Of a stretch of 64,000 nucleotides of DNA, positions 16,724 through 26,741 are shown one piece after another. The notes beneath the pieces were generated by a model, which saw nothing but the letters and a program-made list of their open reading frames with translations, made no database searches and had not been told where the DNA came from. The position numbers and the translations under genes are program-made. The DNA is taken from assembly GCA_963702305.1 (NCBI GenBank), contig CAVPBX010000018.1:434001-498000 (forward strand), given 5' to 3'. Each line of letters starts with the position of its first letter. The stretch's first letter is position 1. The stretch comes from PALSA-693 sp963702305 (GTDB lineage Bacteria; Actinomycetota; Acidimicrobiia; Acidimicrobiales; Palsa-688).

Positions 16724-18306
16724 TGCACGAACCTATGAGCAAAGTCCTCGGACGTCGCCGGGAAATCTTCTCGCCGGTGTCCACCCCGGCTCTCCTCCCG
16801 GGCGGTCGGCCGCCGCGATCAGGGCCCCGGCCACGTCCACCAGGTTGGCGAGCTCACCGGGGCCGGGAGCCAGCTGCGCCACCTCTTCGGCGGCGGCGGC
16901 CAGGGATTCGGCACTGCGGACCACGCCGGCGCCGCGCGTCATGGCCCGCTGCAGCACCTCCCGACCCTTGACCGGGTCGGCGGGGCGTTCGCCCCGAGGA
17001 GCGATCCGGCCTTGACAGCCAGGCCACACCGATCTCACCAGGGCCGGAGGCGCCGGGTTGCAGGACCGGGCGGAGGGCACCGGTCGCGGCGGGCGCCTCT
17101 TTCCCCGACAGCACCGCTTCGACCGCCCGGGCCCCGAACACCATGCCTTCCAGCAGCGAGTTCGACGCCAGCCGGTTGGCCCCCTGCACGCCGGTGCAGG
17201 CCACCTCGCCCGCGGCCCACAGGCCCGGCAGCATGGTGGCGCCGTCGAGGTCGGTGACGACCCCTCCGCACAAGTAGTGGGCGGCCGGGGCCACGGGGAG
17301 CCAGTCCCGCCCCGGGTCGAGGCCGAGGTCGCGGACGACCGCGGCCAGGGTCGGGAAGCGGGCCGGGAAGGCGTCGACGCCGGCGACGTCGAGCCACACG
17401 TGCTCGACGCCGTCCTCGCGCATGCGGGCGGCCACCGCCGCGGCCACCACGTCGCGGGGTTGCAGCTCGTCGACGAAGCGCCGGCCCCGCTGGTCGCGCA
17501 GCAGGGCCCCCTCGCCGCGCAGGGCCTCGCTCAGGAGCGGGCGGGGACCGGCGGTGGCCCCGTGCAGGGCGGTGGGATGGAACTGCACGAACTCCACGTC
17601 GGCCGCCGGCCACCCCGGCCCGGAGGGCCATCGCCAGCCCGTCGCCGCAGGACTGGGGCGGGTTGGTCGTGACCGAATACAGCTGGCCGGCGCCGCCGGT
17701 CGCCAACAGCGTGTGGGCGGCCCGCAACTCGACGGCGGCACCGCTTGGGTCGAGGACGGTCACGCCGCGGCACCGGCCGCCTTCGACGATGAGGTCCAGG
17801 GCGAACCAGCCCTCCCAGATGCGGGTGGCCGTCTCCCGGGCCGCTTCCACCAGGGCCCGCTCCACCTCGGCGCCGGTCGCGGCCCCGCCGGCATGGACCA
17901 CCCGCGCCACCGAATGGCCGCCCTCGCGGGCGAGCTCCCAGACGCCCTGATCGTTGCGGTCGAATTCCGCCCCCAGGGCGGCCAGTTCCCGCACCCGGGT
18001 CGGGCCTTCGGTGACGAGGACGTCGACCGCGGCCCGGTCGCACAGTCCGGCGCCCGCCGCCAGGGTGTCGGCCGCGTGCAGGGCGACGGAGTCACCCGGG
18101 TGGCGGACATCCGCCTCGGTGTGGTGCAGGACCGCGGCCACTCCCCCCTGGGCCCATTGGGTCGCGGAGTCCGACAGGGCGCCTTTGGAGAGGACGCCGA
18201 TGCGCAGGCCGGGCGCCACTCCGGCGGCGCGCGCCGCCGCGGAGAGGCCAGCGACGCCGCTGCCGACGACCAGCAGGTCGAGGGGGGTGGGGTCGGTTGG
18301 GTTCAA
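16720..18306 (-). CDS. nadB: L-aspartate oxidase, frame broken
   Basis: NadB oxidises L-aspartate to iminoaspartate for NAD synthesis. The FAD motif is VVGSGVAGLSAA, followed by SDSATQWAQGGVAA, EFVQFHPTALHGATAGPR and ACTGVQGANRLASNSLLEG. The C-terminal helical part (TRGAGVVRSAESLAAAA) is in another frame. Joins are near 17610, 17020 and 16790. The natural C-terminus DFAHRFVQ ends in a TGA that overlaps the nadC ATG. The start is a TTG that overlaps the panD stop (TTGA). The total span equals 528 codons, the normal family length. Confidence 0.92.
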
Positions 18307-18674
18307 GGATGGGCCGGGGCCAGGCCCGGGGAGGCGGTCGCCTTGTTCCACTGGTCGACGTGGACCACGGTCGGGGTGTAGGCGTCGAGCTCGGCCGCCT
18401 CGTAGTCGGCGTAGGTGATGATGATGACCTTGTCGCCGGGGTGGACCAGGCGGGCGGCCGCCCCGTTGAGGCACACCTGGCCGGGTTGCCCGGTGATGGC
18501 GTAGGTCTCGAACCGGGCGCCGTTGTCGATGTCGAGCACCGCCACCTGCTCGTGCTCGAGAATGTCGGCGGCCGACATCAAGGCCGGATCGAGGCTGATG
18601 GAGCCGACGTAGTTGAGGTCGGCCTCCGTCACCGTGGCCCGGTGGATCTTGGACTTGAGCATGCGGCGACGCAT
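18303..18674 (-). CDS. panD: Aspartate 1-decarboxylase
   Basis: The protein has 123 residues. It begins MRRRMLKSKIHRATVTEADL and contains the self-processing site YVGSIS, where the Gly-Ser bond is cut to make the pyruvoyl group. It makes beta-alanine for pantothenate. ITGQPGQVCLNGAAARL is also typical. The ATG overlaps the panC stop by one base. Confidence 0.96.
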   Translation of the reverse strand: MRRRMLKSKIHRATVTEADLNYVGSISLDPALMSAADILEHEQVAVLDIDNGARFETYAITGQPGQVCLNGAAARLVHPGDKVIIITYADYEAAELDAYTPTVVHVDQWNKATASPGLAPAHP

Positions 18675-19570
18675 CAGGGGTTTCCTCCATCATGAAATTT
18701 GGCGTCATGGATCGTAGGAGCGGTGGCCGAGAGGTTGTCGATGAGCCGGGCCCGGCCCAACCGGGCGGCGATCAGCAGGCGCACCTCGCCCTCGATCGGC
18801 TTCGGCCGCGTCAGGTCGTCGGGATCGGCGACCTCGGCGTAGTCGAGCTCGAAGCGGGGCTGGCGGGCGAGCGCGGCGCTCATGGCCTTGCTGACCAGGC
18901 CGGGATCGGTCACGCCGTCGTCCTCGATGGCGCGCTTGCCGGCGAGCAGGGCGTAGTAGAGGTGCGGGGCCGCTTCCCGTTCCTCCGGGGTCAGGTAGGC
19001 GTTGCGGCTCGAGAGGGCCAGGCCGTCGGAGTCCCGGACGGTCGGGCAGCCGACCACCTCCACGGGCAGGGACAGGTCGGCGGTCAGGCGGCGGACCACC
19101 GCCAGCTGCTGGAAGTCCTTCTCGCCGAAGTAGGCCCAGCACGGCCCGGCCAGGGCGAACAGCTTGGCGACGACGGTCGCCACCCCGTCGAAATGCCCGG
19201 GCCGGCAGGCGCCCTCGAGCGGGTCGGTCAGGCCCTCGACCCGGACGGTGGTCCGGGGCGGTTCGGGCCACAGGTCCTCGGTCGCGGGGGCGAACACCAC
19301 GTGGGCGCCGACCTCGGCGGCCAGCCGGCAGTCCTCGGCCACGTTGCGCGGGTAGGCGGCCAGGTCCTCGGCCGGCCCGAACTGCAGCGGGTTGACGTAG
19401 TCCGACACCGTCACCACATCACAGTCGGCCGCGGCCCGGCGGATCAGCGACAGGTGGCCGGCGTGGAGCGCGCCCATGGTGGGCACCAGCCCGACCCGTT
19501 GCCCTTGGGCCCGATGGGCGTCCAGGGCGGCGCGCCATGCCGCCGGCGTGGCGATGAGTTCGAGGGTCAC
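18674..19570 (-). CDS. panC: Pantothenate synthetase
   Basis: This 298-residue protein joins pantoate and beta-alanine using ATP. ATP-binding motifs are PTMGALHAGHLSLI (HxGH), YFGEKDFQQ and LALSSRNAYL. The segment usually reading VSIFVNPLQF is VSDYVNPLQF here, a small divergence. A GTG start at 19570 is used. It is directly upstream of panD in the operon. Confidence 0.95.
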   Translation of the reverse strand: MTLELIATPAAWRAALDAHRAQGQRVGLVPTMGALHAGHLSLIRRAAADCDVVTVSDYVNPLQFGPAEDLAAYPRNVAEDCRLAAEVGAHVVFAPATEDLWPEPPRTTVRVEGLTDPLEGACRPGHFDGVATVVAKLFALAGPCWAYFGEKDFQQLAVVRRLTADLSLPVEVVGCPTVRDSDGLALSSRNAYLTPEEREAAPHLYYALLAGKRAIEDDGVTDPGLVSKAMSAALARQPRFELDYAEVADPDDLTRPKPIEGEVRLLIAARLGRARLIDNLSATAPTIHDAKFHDGGNP

Positions 19571-19618
19571 GGATGCCTCACTGACGTTCCAGCCCCGGAG
19601 CGGGTGCCGTTCGTGACC

Positions 19619-20197
19619 TCAGACGTTACCGGCTGCGCGCACTCCTCTGGCAAGGTCCGACGTCAAATGGCCGAGGACCAGTTCGGGCGCCAGGTCGCCG
19701 AGCGGCACCAGCACGAAGCCGCGGGTCCACATCCGGGGGTGGGGGACGACCAGGTCCGGTTCGGTGACCTCCTCGTCGCCGACGAGCAGCACGTCCACGT
19801 CCAGGGTGCGGGGACCCCATCGCTGCAGGCGGACCCGCTGGGCGGCGGCCTCGGCGGCCTGGGCCACCGTCAGCAGCTCCCGCGGGCTGCGGGACGTGCG
19901 CAGCTCGACCACGCAGTTGAGGTAGGCGCCCTGCCCCGGGGGTCCCCCCACCGGATCGGTCTCGTAGAGGGGCGACACCGCCACCACGTCCGGCAACCGG
20001 TCCACCGCGTCGCGCAGGTAAGCCCGCCGGTCGCCCAAGTTGGAGCCCAGACCCAGGAAGGCCCGGACGGGCTGGCGGGGGGTCAGCCGCTCCTGGATGG
20101 CGCTCTCGGCGGTCGGCGGCGGCGCCTGCGGGCGGCGGCCGGACCCCTCCTGGGGGCGCCGGGGCGCGGGCCCGGGTGGGCGCCGGGGGGCGGGCAC
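19619..20197 (-). CDS. folK: 2-amino-4-hydroxy-6-hydroxymethyldihydropteridine diphosphokinase
   Basis: The protein has 192 residues. HPPK motifs are FLGLGSNLGDRRAYL, YETDPVGG and RWGPRTLDVDVLLVGD. It pyrophosphorylates the pterin in folate synthesis. A Pro/Arg-rich stretch of about 44 residues precedes the domain and no internal Met exists, so the GTG start at 20197 may be too early. The gene lies 5 bp from folB. Confidence 0.93.
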   Translation of the reverse strand: MPAPRRPPGPAPRRPQEGSGRRPQAPPPTAESAIQERLTPRQPVRAFLGLGSNLGDRRAYLRDAVDRLPDVVAVSPLYETDPVGGPPGQGAYLNCVVELRTSRSPRELLTVAQAAEAAAQRVRLQRWGPRTLDVDVLLVGDEEVTEPDLVVPHPRMWTRGFVLVPLGDLAPELVLGHLTSDLARGVRAAGNV

Positions 20198-20202
20198 GCG
20201 TG

Positions 20203-20582
20203 TCAGGGGGTGCGCCGGCGGTGGACGGTGACGCCGGCGGAGGCCAACGGGTAGGGAACGGGCGGCCGGGTCTTGCGCACCGTCACGGTCACCGCCGCGG
20301 CCAGCGGCCCCGCGGCGGCGAGGGCCGCGGCGGCGATGCGCTCGGCCAGGTGCTCGAGCAGGTCGGCGTGCGGGCCGGCGATCACCGCGGCCGCGGCCTC
20401 GGTGACGGCGCCGTAGTCGACGGTGTCGGCCAAGGCGTCCGAGCGGCCGGCGGCGCGGACGTCGACCTCCAGATCGAGGTCCACTTCGAACGGCTGGGCC
20501 CGCTCGTGCTCCTCGAGCAGCACCCCGTGGGTGCCGACGAGCTGGAGGCCCCGGAGCAGGATGCGGTCGGGGGGTGGTCCAT
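20203..20582 (-). CDS. folB: Dihydroneopterin aldolase, one indel near the start
   Basis: FolB converts dihydroneopterin to the hydroxymethylpterin. The domain reads DRILLRGLQLVGTHGVLLEE and ends KTRPPVPYPLASAGVTV, both typical. The ATG at 20582 followed by DHPP is one base out of frame with the rest, because of a run of six C on the coding strand at about 20570. One extra C restores MDHPPDRILLRG. Without this correction translation would begin at an internal GTG at 20523. Confidence 0.87.
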
Positions 20583-20605
20583 GGGCCGGGGTGCCGCCTG
20601 CCTGC

Positions 20606-21130
20606 CTAGCTGCCCAACGGCTCGGCGGCGTGGCCGGTGAGGGCGGGCGCCAGGGCGACCAGCTCGCGGCCGGCGGGCCCCATCTGCCGGCCCAGGATCT
20701 TCTCCACCACCGCGATGGCCTGCGGGCCGCTCGGCACCATCCCGGACCAGCGCAGATACCCCGACACCACGCCCATGAGCCGGTCGCCGAGCTCCTCCTG
20801 GTGGATGAGGACGACCTCCCCCTCCGCCAGCCACTCCTTGAGCCGGGCGTACAGGTCGGCCAGCACCACCGCCGGGTCGTCGTGGGGCCCGAACGGCAGG
20901 TGGCTCCAGGTCACTCCCAGCTCGTCGTAGGCGTGCAGGTTGTGCGGGGAGGGGAGCAGGGAGACCACCCGGGTGAAACCCTCGCCGCGCAGCCACAGGA
21001 TCTCCTCGTGGCGGCGGACCTTCCGGTGGTTGCGGGCGTACCCGCCCGGGCGTTCGCTGACCGCCAGGTGGCCCTTGATGATCCAGGAGAAAAAGCGGGG
21101 GGTGATGCCCCGGGCCCACTTGCTCTTCAC
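20606..21130 (-). CDS. Dual-specificity-phosphatase-like protein lacking the catalytic cysteine
   Basis: The protein has 174 residues. It has a tyrosine-phosphatase-like order: RFFSWIIKGHLAVSERPGG, a strand VVSLLPSPHNLHAYDELGV, a helix, then EGEVVLIHQEELGDR. The last segment aligns exactly with the P-loop HC(x5)R, but Gln replaces the nucleophile Cys while His and Arg remain. I therefore predict a pseudo-phosphatase or a binding protein. The GTG start overlaps the folP stop (GTGA), so it is firmly embedded in the folate operon between folP and folB. The substrate is unknown. Confidence 0.72.
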   Translation of the reverse strand: MKSKWARGITPRFFSWIIKGHLAVSERPGGYARNHRKVRRHEEILWLRGEGFTRVVSLLPSPHNLHAYDELGVTWSHLPFGPHDDPAVVLADLYARLKEWLAEGEVVLIHQEELGDRLMGVVSGYLRWSGMVPSGPQAIAVVEKILGRQMGPAGRELVALAPALTGHAAEPLGS

Positions 21131-21984
21131 GGGCGTGCTCCCCCGGACAAGGCGGAAGCCGGCCGGGCGGACCGGCCCGGCGGGTCGACCCGGCCAGGCA
21201 CGTCGAACAGGCCTGGCAGGTCCAACAAGTAGGCCGCTTGGACGGCCGGCCTGACGTCGTGGACCCGGACCACGTCGGCGCCCTGCACCATCGCCCAGGT
21301 GGTGGTGGCCACGGTGGCCTCCAGCCGATCGGAGGTCGGCGCCGGGCTGCCGTCCGGGAGGGGCGCCAGGGCGCCGAGGAACGTCTTGCGGCTGGTGCCG
21401 ACCAGCACCGGGTAGCCGGTCGCGACCAGGGCGTCGAGGTGGCGGAGCAGCAGCAGGTTGTGCCGGGCGGTCTTGCCGAAGCCGATACCGGGATCGATCC
21501 AGATCTCCGAGACGCCCGCCGCCCGGGCCGTCTCCGCCCGCTGCACCAGGTGGTCGCGGACCTCGGCCACCACGTCGTCGTAGTGGGCGTGCTGCTGCAT
21601 GACGGACGGGTCGGCGGGCAGGTGCATGGCCACCCACCCGGCGCCGGTGTCGGCGGCGACGGGCCAGAGGGTGGCGGACACGTCATTGATGATCGCCGCT
21701 CCCGCGGCCACGGCCGCCCGGGCCACCGCCGCCTTGCGGGTGTCGATCGAGACCGTCACCTCGCCGGCGAGGGCCTCGATCACCGGGAGCACCCGGCGCA
21801 GCTCCTCCGCTTCGGGCACCGGGGTGGCGCCGGGCCGGGTCGACTCCCCGCCGACGTCCACGACGGCCGCGCCCTCGGCGATGAGCTGCCGCCCATGGGC
21901 GATGGCGGCGATGGGGTCGAGCCACTGGCCGCCGTCCGAAAAGGAATCCGGCGTCACGTTGAGCACGCCCATCACACGGGTCAC
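21127..21984 (-). CDS. folP: Dihydropteroate synthase
   Basis: The protein has 285 residues. Motifs are GVLNVTPDSFSDGG, GGESTRPGA, VSIDTRKAAVARAA, IWIDPGIGFGKTARHN and GTSRKTFLG, and the C-terminal VRVHDVRPAVQA. It condenses the pterin diphosphate with p-aminobenzoate and is the sulfonamide target. The C-terminus carries an extra Pro/Arg-rich tail of about 25 residues. A 79-bp gap separates it from folE. Confidence 0.95.
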   Translation of the reverse strand: MTRVMGVLNVTPDSFSDGGQWLDPIAAIAHGRQLIAEGAAVVDVGGESTRPGATPVPEAEELRRVLPVIEALAGEVTVSIDTRKAAVARAAVAAGAAIINDVSATLWPVAADTGAGWVAMHLPADPSVMQQHAHYDDVVAEVRDHLVQRAETARAAGVSEIWIDPGIGFGKTARHNLLLLRHLDALVATGYPVLVGTSRKTFLGALAPLPDGSPAPTSDRLEATVATTTWAMVQGADVVRVHDVRPAVQAAYLLDLPGLFDVPGRVDPPGRSARPASALSGGARP

Positions 21985-22063
21985 GGCCGTAGGCTACAGG
22001 CGGGGCCCCTACCCAAATGCGGGCAATGACCAGGTTTTTCGGGCCAAACGCGAGGGTGGTCGC

Positions 22064-22744
22064 TCAGCGGCCGTGGATGAAGCTCATGGCCTCGCTGCGC
22101 GCCGCCACGCTGTCGCGGATCAGGCCCCGCACGGCGGAAGTGACCGTGGTCGCCCCCGGTTTGCGCACCCCCCGCATCGACATGCACAGGTGCTCGGCTT
22201 CCACCACCACCAGCACGCCCCGGGGGGCGAGCACCGCTTCGACGCAGTCGGCCACCTGGGTGGTCAGCCGCTCCTGGACCTGCGGCCGGCGGGAGAACCC
22301 GTCGACCAGCCGGGCCAGCTTCGACAGCCCGGTGATCCGGCCGTCCTCGTTGGGGATGTAGGCCACGTGGGCGTGCCCAAACCACGGGACCAGGTGGTGC
22401 TCGCACACGCTGTACACCGGGATGTCCTTGACCATGACCATCTCGTCGTGGTTGGCCTCGAAGACCACCGACAGGTGCCGGCCGGGATCCTCGCGCAGGC
22501 CGGAGAAGATCTCCTCGTACATCTTGGCCACCCGGTGCGGGGTGGCGACCAGCCCGTCCCGGTCCGGGTCCTCCCCGATGGCCAGGAGGATCTCCCGCAC
22601 CGCTCGCTCCACCCGGGGCAGGTCAACGCCTGGCTGCCCATCCCGGCTGACGGCGGCGACGCCGTCGTCGGCCGCCGTCCCCACCAGGCCCAGACGGCCG
22701 CCGTTCCGGTCGGCGCCGGCGGGCCGGTCTCCTGCGGCGGTCAC
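22064..22744 (-). CDS. folE: GTP cyclohydrolase I
   Basis: The protein has 226 residues. Zinc ligands are seen in YSVCEHHLVPW and HLCMSMRGV. ITGLSKLARLVDGFSRRPQ and QERLTTQVADC are typical. It commits GTP to folate synthesis. The first 35 residues are a non-conserved extension. The GTG start overlaps the ftsH stop (GTGA). Confidence 0.96.
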   Translation of the reverse strand: MTAAGDRPAGADRNGGRLGLVGTAADDGVAAVSRDGQPGVDLPRVERAVREILLAIGEDPDRDGLVATPHRVAKMYEEIFSGLREDPGRHLSVVFEANHDEMVMVKDIPVYSVCEHHLVPWFGHAHVAYIPNEDGRITGLSKLARLVDGFSRRPQVQERLTTQVADCVEAVLAPRGVLVVVEAEHLCMSMRGVRKPGATTVTSAVRGLIRDSVAARSEAMSFIHGR

Positions 22745-25122
22745 GGCTCGGACGGCTTCGGCCGGGGCCGGGCTCGCCGCACCGGGGAGTCGTCGGCCGG
22801 GGCGGCCGGGGCCCGTCCCCGCCGAGCGCGGGCCGACGCCGCGGACGCCGCGGCCTTGGTGACCGGCACGCTGGTCGCTCCGGGTGCGGCCCGGCGGCTG
22901 GCTGCGGCCCGCTTGGTGACCGATCCCGAGGCCGCGGCGCGGCTCGCAGTCCGGGCGGTTGGCGCAGGCTTCCCGGAGGCGGCAACGGCGCGTGCGGCCG
23001 ACCCCGGGCCCCGTCGGCCCGGCAGGGCGGCGGGCGGGACCGGCGCGGTCGCCGGGGCGGCCGCCTTGGCCTGGGCCACCACGGGGCCCACGGGCGACGC
23101 GACCGCGGGGTGGTCGCCCGGGTGGCGACCCCGACCGGCGCCCGCCGACCGGGTGCCACCGGCCGGCTCGAGCCGGATCCGTCGCCGGCGCCGCGGCCGC
23201 GACCGCCGGCGCCGACCGGGTCGGCGGGGATGGGATCCACCGGGATACCGACCGCGGGACCGCCCCGGCGGCCGCGGGTCGGGCGCTCGGGCAGGGCCGG
23301 CGCGGGCTCTTCGAGGGGCCAGACGTCGAGGGGGCCCAGGAGGTCGGCCAGGTCGAGGGCGTCCAGGGTCTCGCGTTCGACGAGCTCCTGCGCCATGCGG
23401 TCGAGGGTCAGCCGATGGCGGGTCAGGACGGCCCGAGCCCGGCCGTGGGCCTCGTCGATCAGGCGCCGCACCTCGCGGTCGATGGTGGACGCCACTTCCT
23501 CCGAGTAGTTGGCCTGGTGCCCGAAGTCCCGGCCGAGGAACACCTCGGCGTTGGGCTGCCCCAGCTGCTGGGGTCCCAGGGTGTCGCTCATGCCGTACTC
23601 GGTCACCATGGCCCGGGCGATCCGGGTCACCTTCTCGATGTCATTTTCGGCGCCGGTGGTCGGCTCGGAGAAGACCAGCTCCTCCGCCGTGCGGCCCCCG
23701 AGGCACATGGCCATGGAGTCGCGTAGCTGGCTCCGGGAGTGGTTGTAGCGGTCCTCGGGGAGGGTGAAGGTCAGGCCGAGCGATCGGCTGCGGGCCACGA
23801 TCGACACCTTGTGGATGGGGTCGGAGTGCTGCAGCACGTGGCCGACGATGGCGTGGCCGGACTCGTGGTAGGCGGTGACGAGCTTGTCGTGCTCGCTCAT
23901 CACCAGGGTCTTGCGCTCCGGGCCGGCCAGGACCCGATCGATCGCCTCTTCGCACTCCCGCATGCCGATCTGGCGCAGGTTGCGGCGGGCGGTGAGGATG
24001 GCAGCCTCGTTGAGCAGGTTGGCCAGGTCGGCGCCGGTGAACCCCGGGGTCCGCTTGGCCAGCACGTCGAGGTCCGCGCTCTTGGCCAGCGGCTTGCCGT
24101 TGGCGTGCACGCCCAGGATCTTGCGCCGGCCGACGAGGTCGGGCCGGTCGACGACGATCTGGCGGTCGAAGCGGCCGGGGCGCAGGAGGGCCGGGTCGAG
24201 GATGTCCGGCCGGTTGGTGGCCGCGATCAGGATGACCCCACCGCGGACGTCGAAGCCGTCCATCTCCACCAGGAGCTGGTTGAGGGTCTGCTCCCGCTCG
24301 TCGTGACCGCCGCCGAGTCCGGCGCCGCGATGCCGGCCCACCGCGTCGATCTCGTCCATGAACACGATCGCCGGGGCGTTGGACTTGGCCTGCTCGAACA
24401 GGTCGCGGACCCGGCTGGCCCCCACCCCCACGAACATCTCCACGAAATCCGAGCCGGAGATGGAGAAGAACGGCACGCCGGCCTCGCCGGCCACGGCCCG
24501 GGCCAGCAGGGTCTTCCCCGTGCCGGGAGGACCGAAGAGCAGGACCCCCTTGGGGATCTTGGCCCCGAGCGCCTGGAACCGGCCGGGAGCCTCCAGGAAT
24601 TCCTTGATCTCCTGGAGCTCGGCCACCGCCTCGTCCGCTCCGGCGACGTCGGCGAACGTCACCTTGGGCTGGTCTTTCCCGGCGGTCTTGGCCTTGGCCT
24701 TGCCAAACTGCATCACCCGCGAGCCGCCCCCCTGCATGGAGTTGAGCAGGTAGAGGAACAGCCCGAAGAGGAGGACGAATGAACCCGTAATTGAGGAGCG
24801 CCGACAGCCACGGGTTGGAGTGGGAGTGGGTGACCTTGGCGCCGGGAACGGCGGTGGTGATCTTGTTCGTCAGCTCGGCCGTGAGCCGGTCGGGGTACTG
24901 CACGACGTAACTGGTGCCGTCTTTGAGCTTGCCGGTCACCTGATCGCTGCTGTCGTGGATGGTGGCGGAGGCGACCTGGCCCGGCACGGCCAGATCCCGT
25001 TCGAAGTCGCCCAGGGCGATGGACTTCGGGCTCGATCCGGAGCGGACCACGTTGAAGATAAGCAGGGCCACCACGGCCGCGAGCAGCACGTACGCGACGG
25101 GGCTTCGCAGGGCCTTCCTCAT
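22741..25122 (-). CDS. ftsH: ATP-dependent zinc metalloprotease FtsH with long basic Ala/Pro tail; two frame breaks
   Basis: FtsH is a membrane-bound AAA protease. TM1 is VAYVLLAAVVALLIFNVV, then comes an extracytoplasmic domain, then TM2 (FVLLFGLFLYLLNSM). TM2 is reached after a break near 24780. Walker A is GPPGTGKT, Walker B is VFMDEIDAVG, and the protease site is HESGH in AYHESGHAIVGH. After the protease domain a tail of nearly 200 residues rich in Ala, Pro, Arg and Lys ends at 22741. The tail is split by a second break between about 23090 and 23260. The total span equals 794 codons. The ATG overlaps the hpt stop. Confidence 0.93.
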
Positions 25123-25734
25123 GAAGGCTCCAGGGTAGCCCCGGGGGTCGAATCACCGGGCGCCCCCTTGTAGACCGCGATGTACGGAAGGTTGCGGTAG
25201 CGCTCGGCGGCGTCCAGCCCGTAGCCCGACCACGAACTCCGGCGGGATCCGAAACCCCTGGTAGGCCAAGTCGAGGTCCACGGACTGGAGGCCGTCCTTG
25301 ATCAGCAGGGCCACCACCTCCAACGAGGCGGGGTGGCGGGCGGCCAGGTTGCGGCGCAAATAGGAGAGGGTGAGGCCCGAGTCGACGATGTCCTCGACGA
25401 TGAGCACGTCGCCGCCCGGTCAGGTCCAGGTCGAGATCCTTGAGGATGCGCACCACCCCGCTGGTGTGGGTGGCGCTGCCGTACGAGGACACGGCCATGA
25501 AGTCGATCTCCACCGGGAGGTCGATGGCCCGGGCCAGGTCAGAGAGGAAAAACACGCCCCCTTGAGCACCCCGACCAGAAGAGGCGGCCGGCCGGCGTAG
25601 TCGGCGGTGATCTGTTCGCCCAGCTCCCGCACCCGGCGCTGCAGGTCGGCCTGGGAGACCACCACCTCACCGAGCGCCCCGTCCTCGAGTGGGACCGGGG
25701 CCGGGTTCGGGGCGGTGGTGCCGGGCTCGATCAT
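25119..25734 (-). CDS. hpt: Hypoxanthine phosphoribosyltransferase, frame broken
   Basis: Hpt salvages hypoxanthine and guanine with PRPP. Pieces in order are PPLLVGVLKGACF, then FFLSDLARAIDLPVEIDFMA and SSYGSATHTSGVVRILKDL. After these come the PRPP motif LIVEDIVDSGLTLSYL, then FRIPPEFVVGLR and the end YIAVYKGAPGDS. Joins are near 25560, 25420 and 25220. Length is normal once joined. It lies 12 bp after tilS and overlaps the ftsH start. The tilS-hpt-ftsH order is conserved widely in bacteria. Confidence 0.9.
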
Positions 25735-25746
25735 GACCGGTCGACC

Positions 25747-26741
25747 CTACCGGCCCGCCACGTGCAACCGCCCGGCGCGCCGTTCGACCCGGCGCCCGCC
25801 GGCCAGCTCGCAGGCCTGGAACTCCCCGCCGGCCACGGCCAGGACCCGGGCCACCTCGGCCGCGGACGGCGGATGGCGTTCGGCGTCCGCGAAGGCGCCG
25901 GCCCCGCGCAGCCACCGCCGCACGGCCCGCCGGGCCAGCGGGCGGGGGGCAGTGCGCAAGGCCCGGGCGTCGGTCGGGTCGACCCCGGCCGACAACGACT
26001 CCAGCAACTCGGCGTCCCCCGCCAGTAGTCCGGCCTGCCGGGCCAGGACCGGGACCACGTCCCGGCCGGCGACCTCCGACAGCAGGGGGAGGATCTCGGC
26101 CCGGACCCGGTTGCGGCGAAAACGGGCGTCCCGGTTGCTGGGGTCATCCACCGGGGTCGAGGCCCTCGGCGGCGCACAGGGCTGCCGTCTCCCACCGGCG
26201 CAGGCCGAGGAGGGGCCGGCGGGGCCGGTCGGACCTGGCGTCGGGCTCGTCGGGACCGGCCCCGGCGACCCGCATGCCGGCCAGCCCGTCCAGGGCTGCG
26301 CCCCGCAGCAGGGCCAGCACCACCGTCTCGGCCTGGTCGTCCATGGTGTGCCCGGTCAGCACGCCGGGCGGCAGGAGCCGGTAGCGGGCCAGGCGGGCCC
26401 GGGCCTCGAGGTCCGGGCCGGCCGGCACGGCGACCGGCGCGGGGCTCGAAGCGCGGCGCCGTACCGGGCCGCGGCGGCGGCGACCACGTCGGCCTCGGCG
26501 GCCGACCCGGGCCGGAGCCCGTGATCGACGTGGATGGCGACCGCGTCCAGCCCGGCCCGCGCCGCCAGGACCAGCAGCGCCAACGAGTCGGGACCGCCCG
26601 AGACGGCCAGGGCGACCGGCGCCCCGCCCGGCGCTGGGAAGGCGCACCGCCCCAGCAGCCGAGCGACGAGGGACTCGTCGACCGGCCCCGCCGGGCCGGC
26701 GGGCCGGCGGGGCGGGCCGGGCCGGATGGCGAGCGGACCAT
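25747..26741 (-). CDS. tilS: tRNA(Ile)-lysidine synthase, frame broken
   Basis: TilS converts C34 of tRNA-Ile(CAU) to lysidine. The P-loop VALAVSGGPDSLALLVL and the following VAIHVDHGLRPGSAAEA are clear. Next is TGHTMDDQAETVVLALLRG, and then DDPSNRDARFRRNRVRAEIL. Joins lie in the extreme N-terminal part (about 26700), near 26440 and near 26155. The ATG at 26741 overlaps the stop of the upstream protease gene (TAATG). Its reading frame must shift once to reach VDESLVARLLGRC. Confidence 0.88.
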
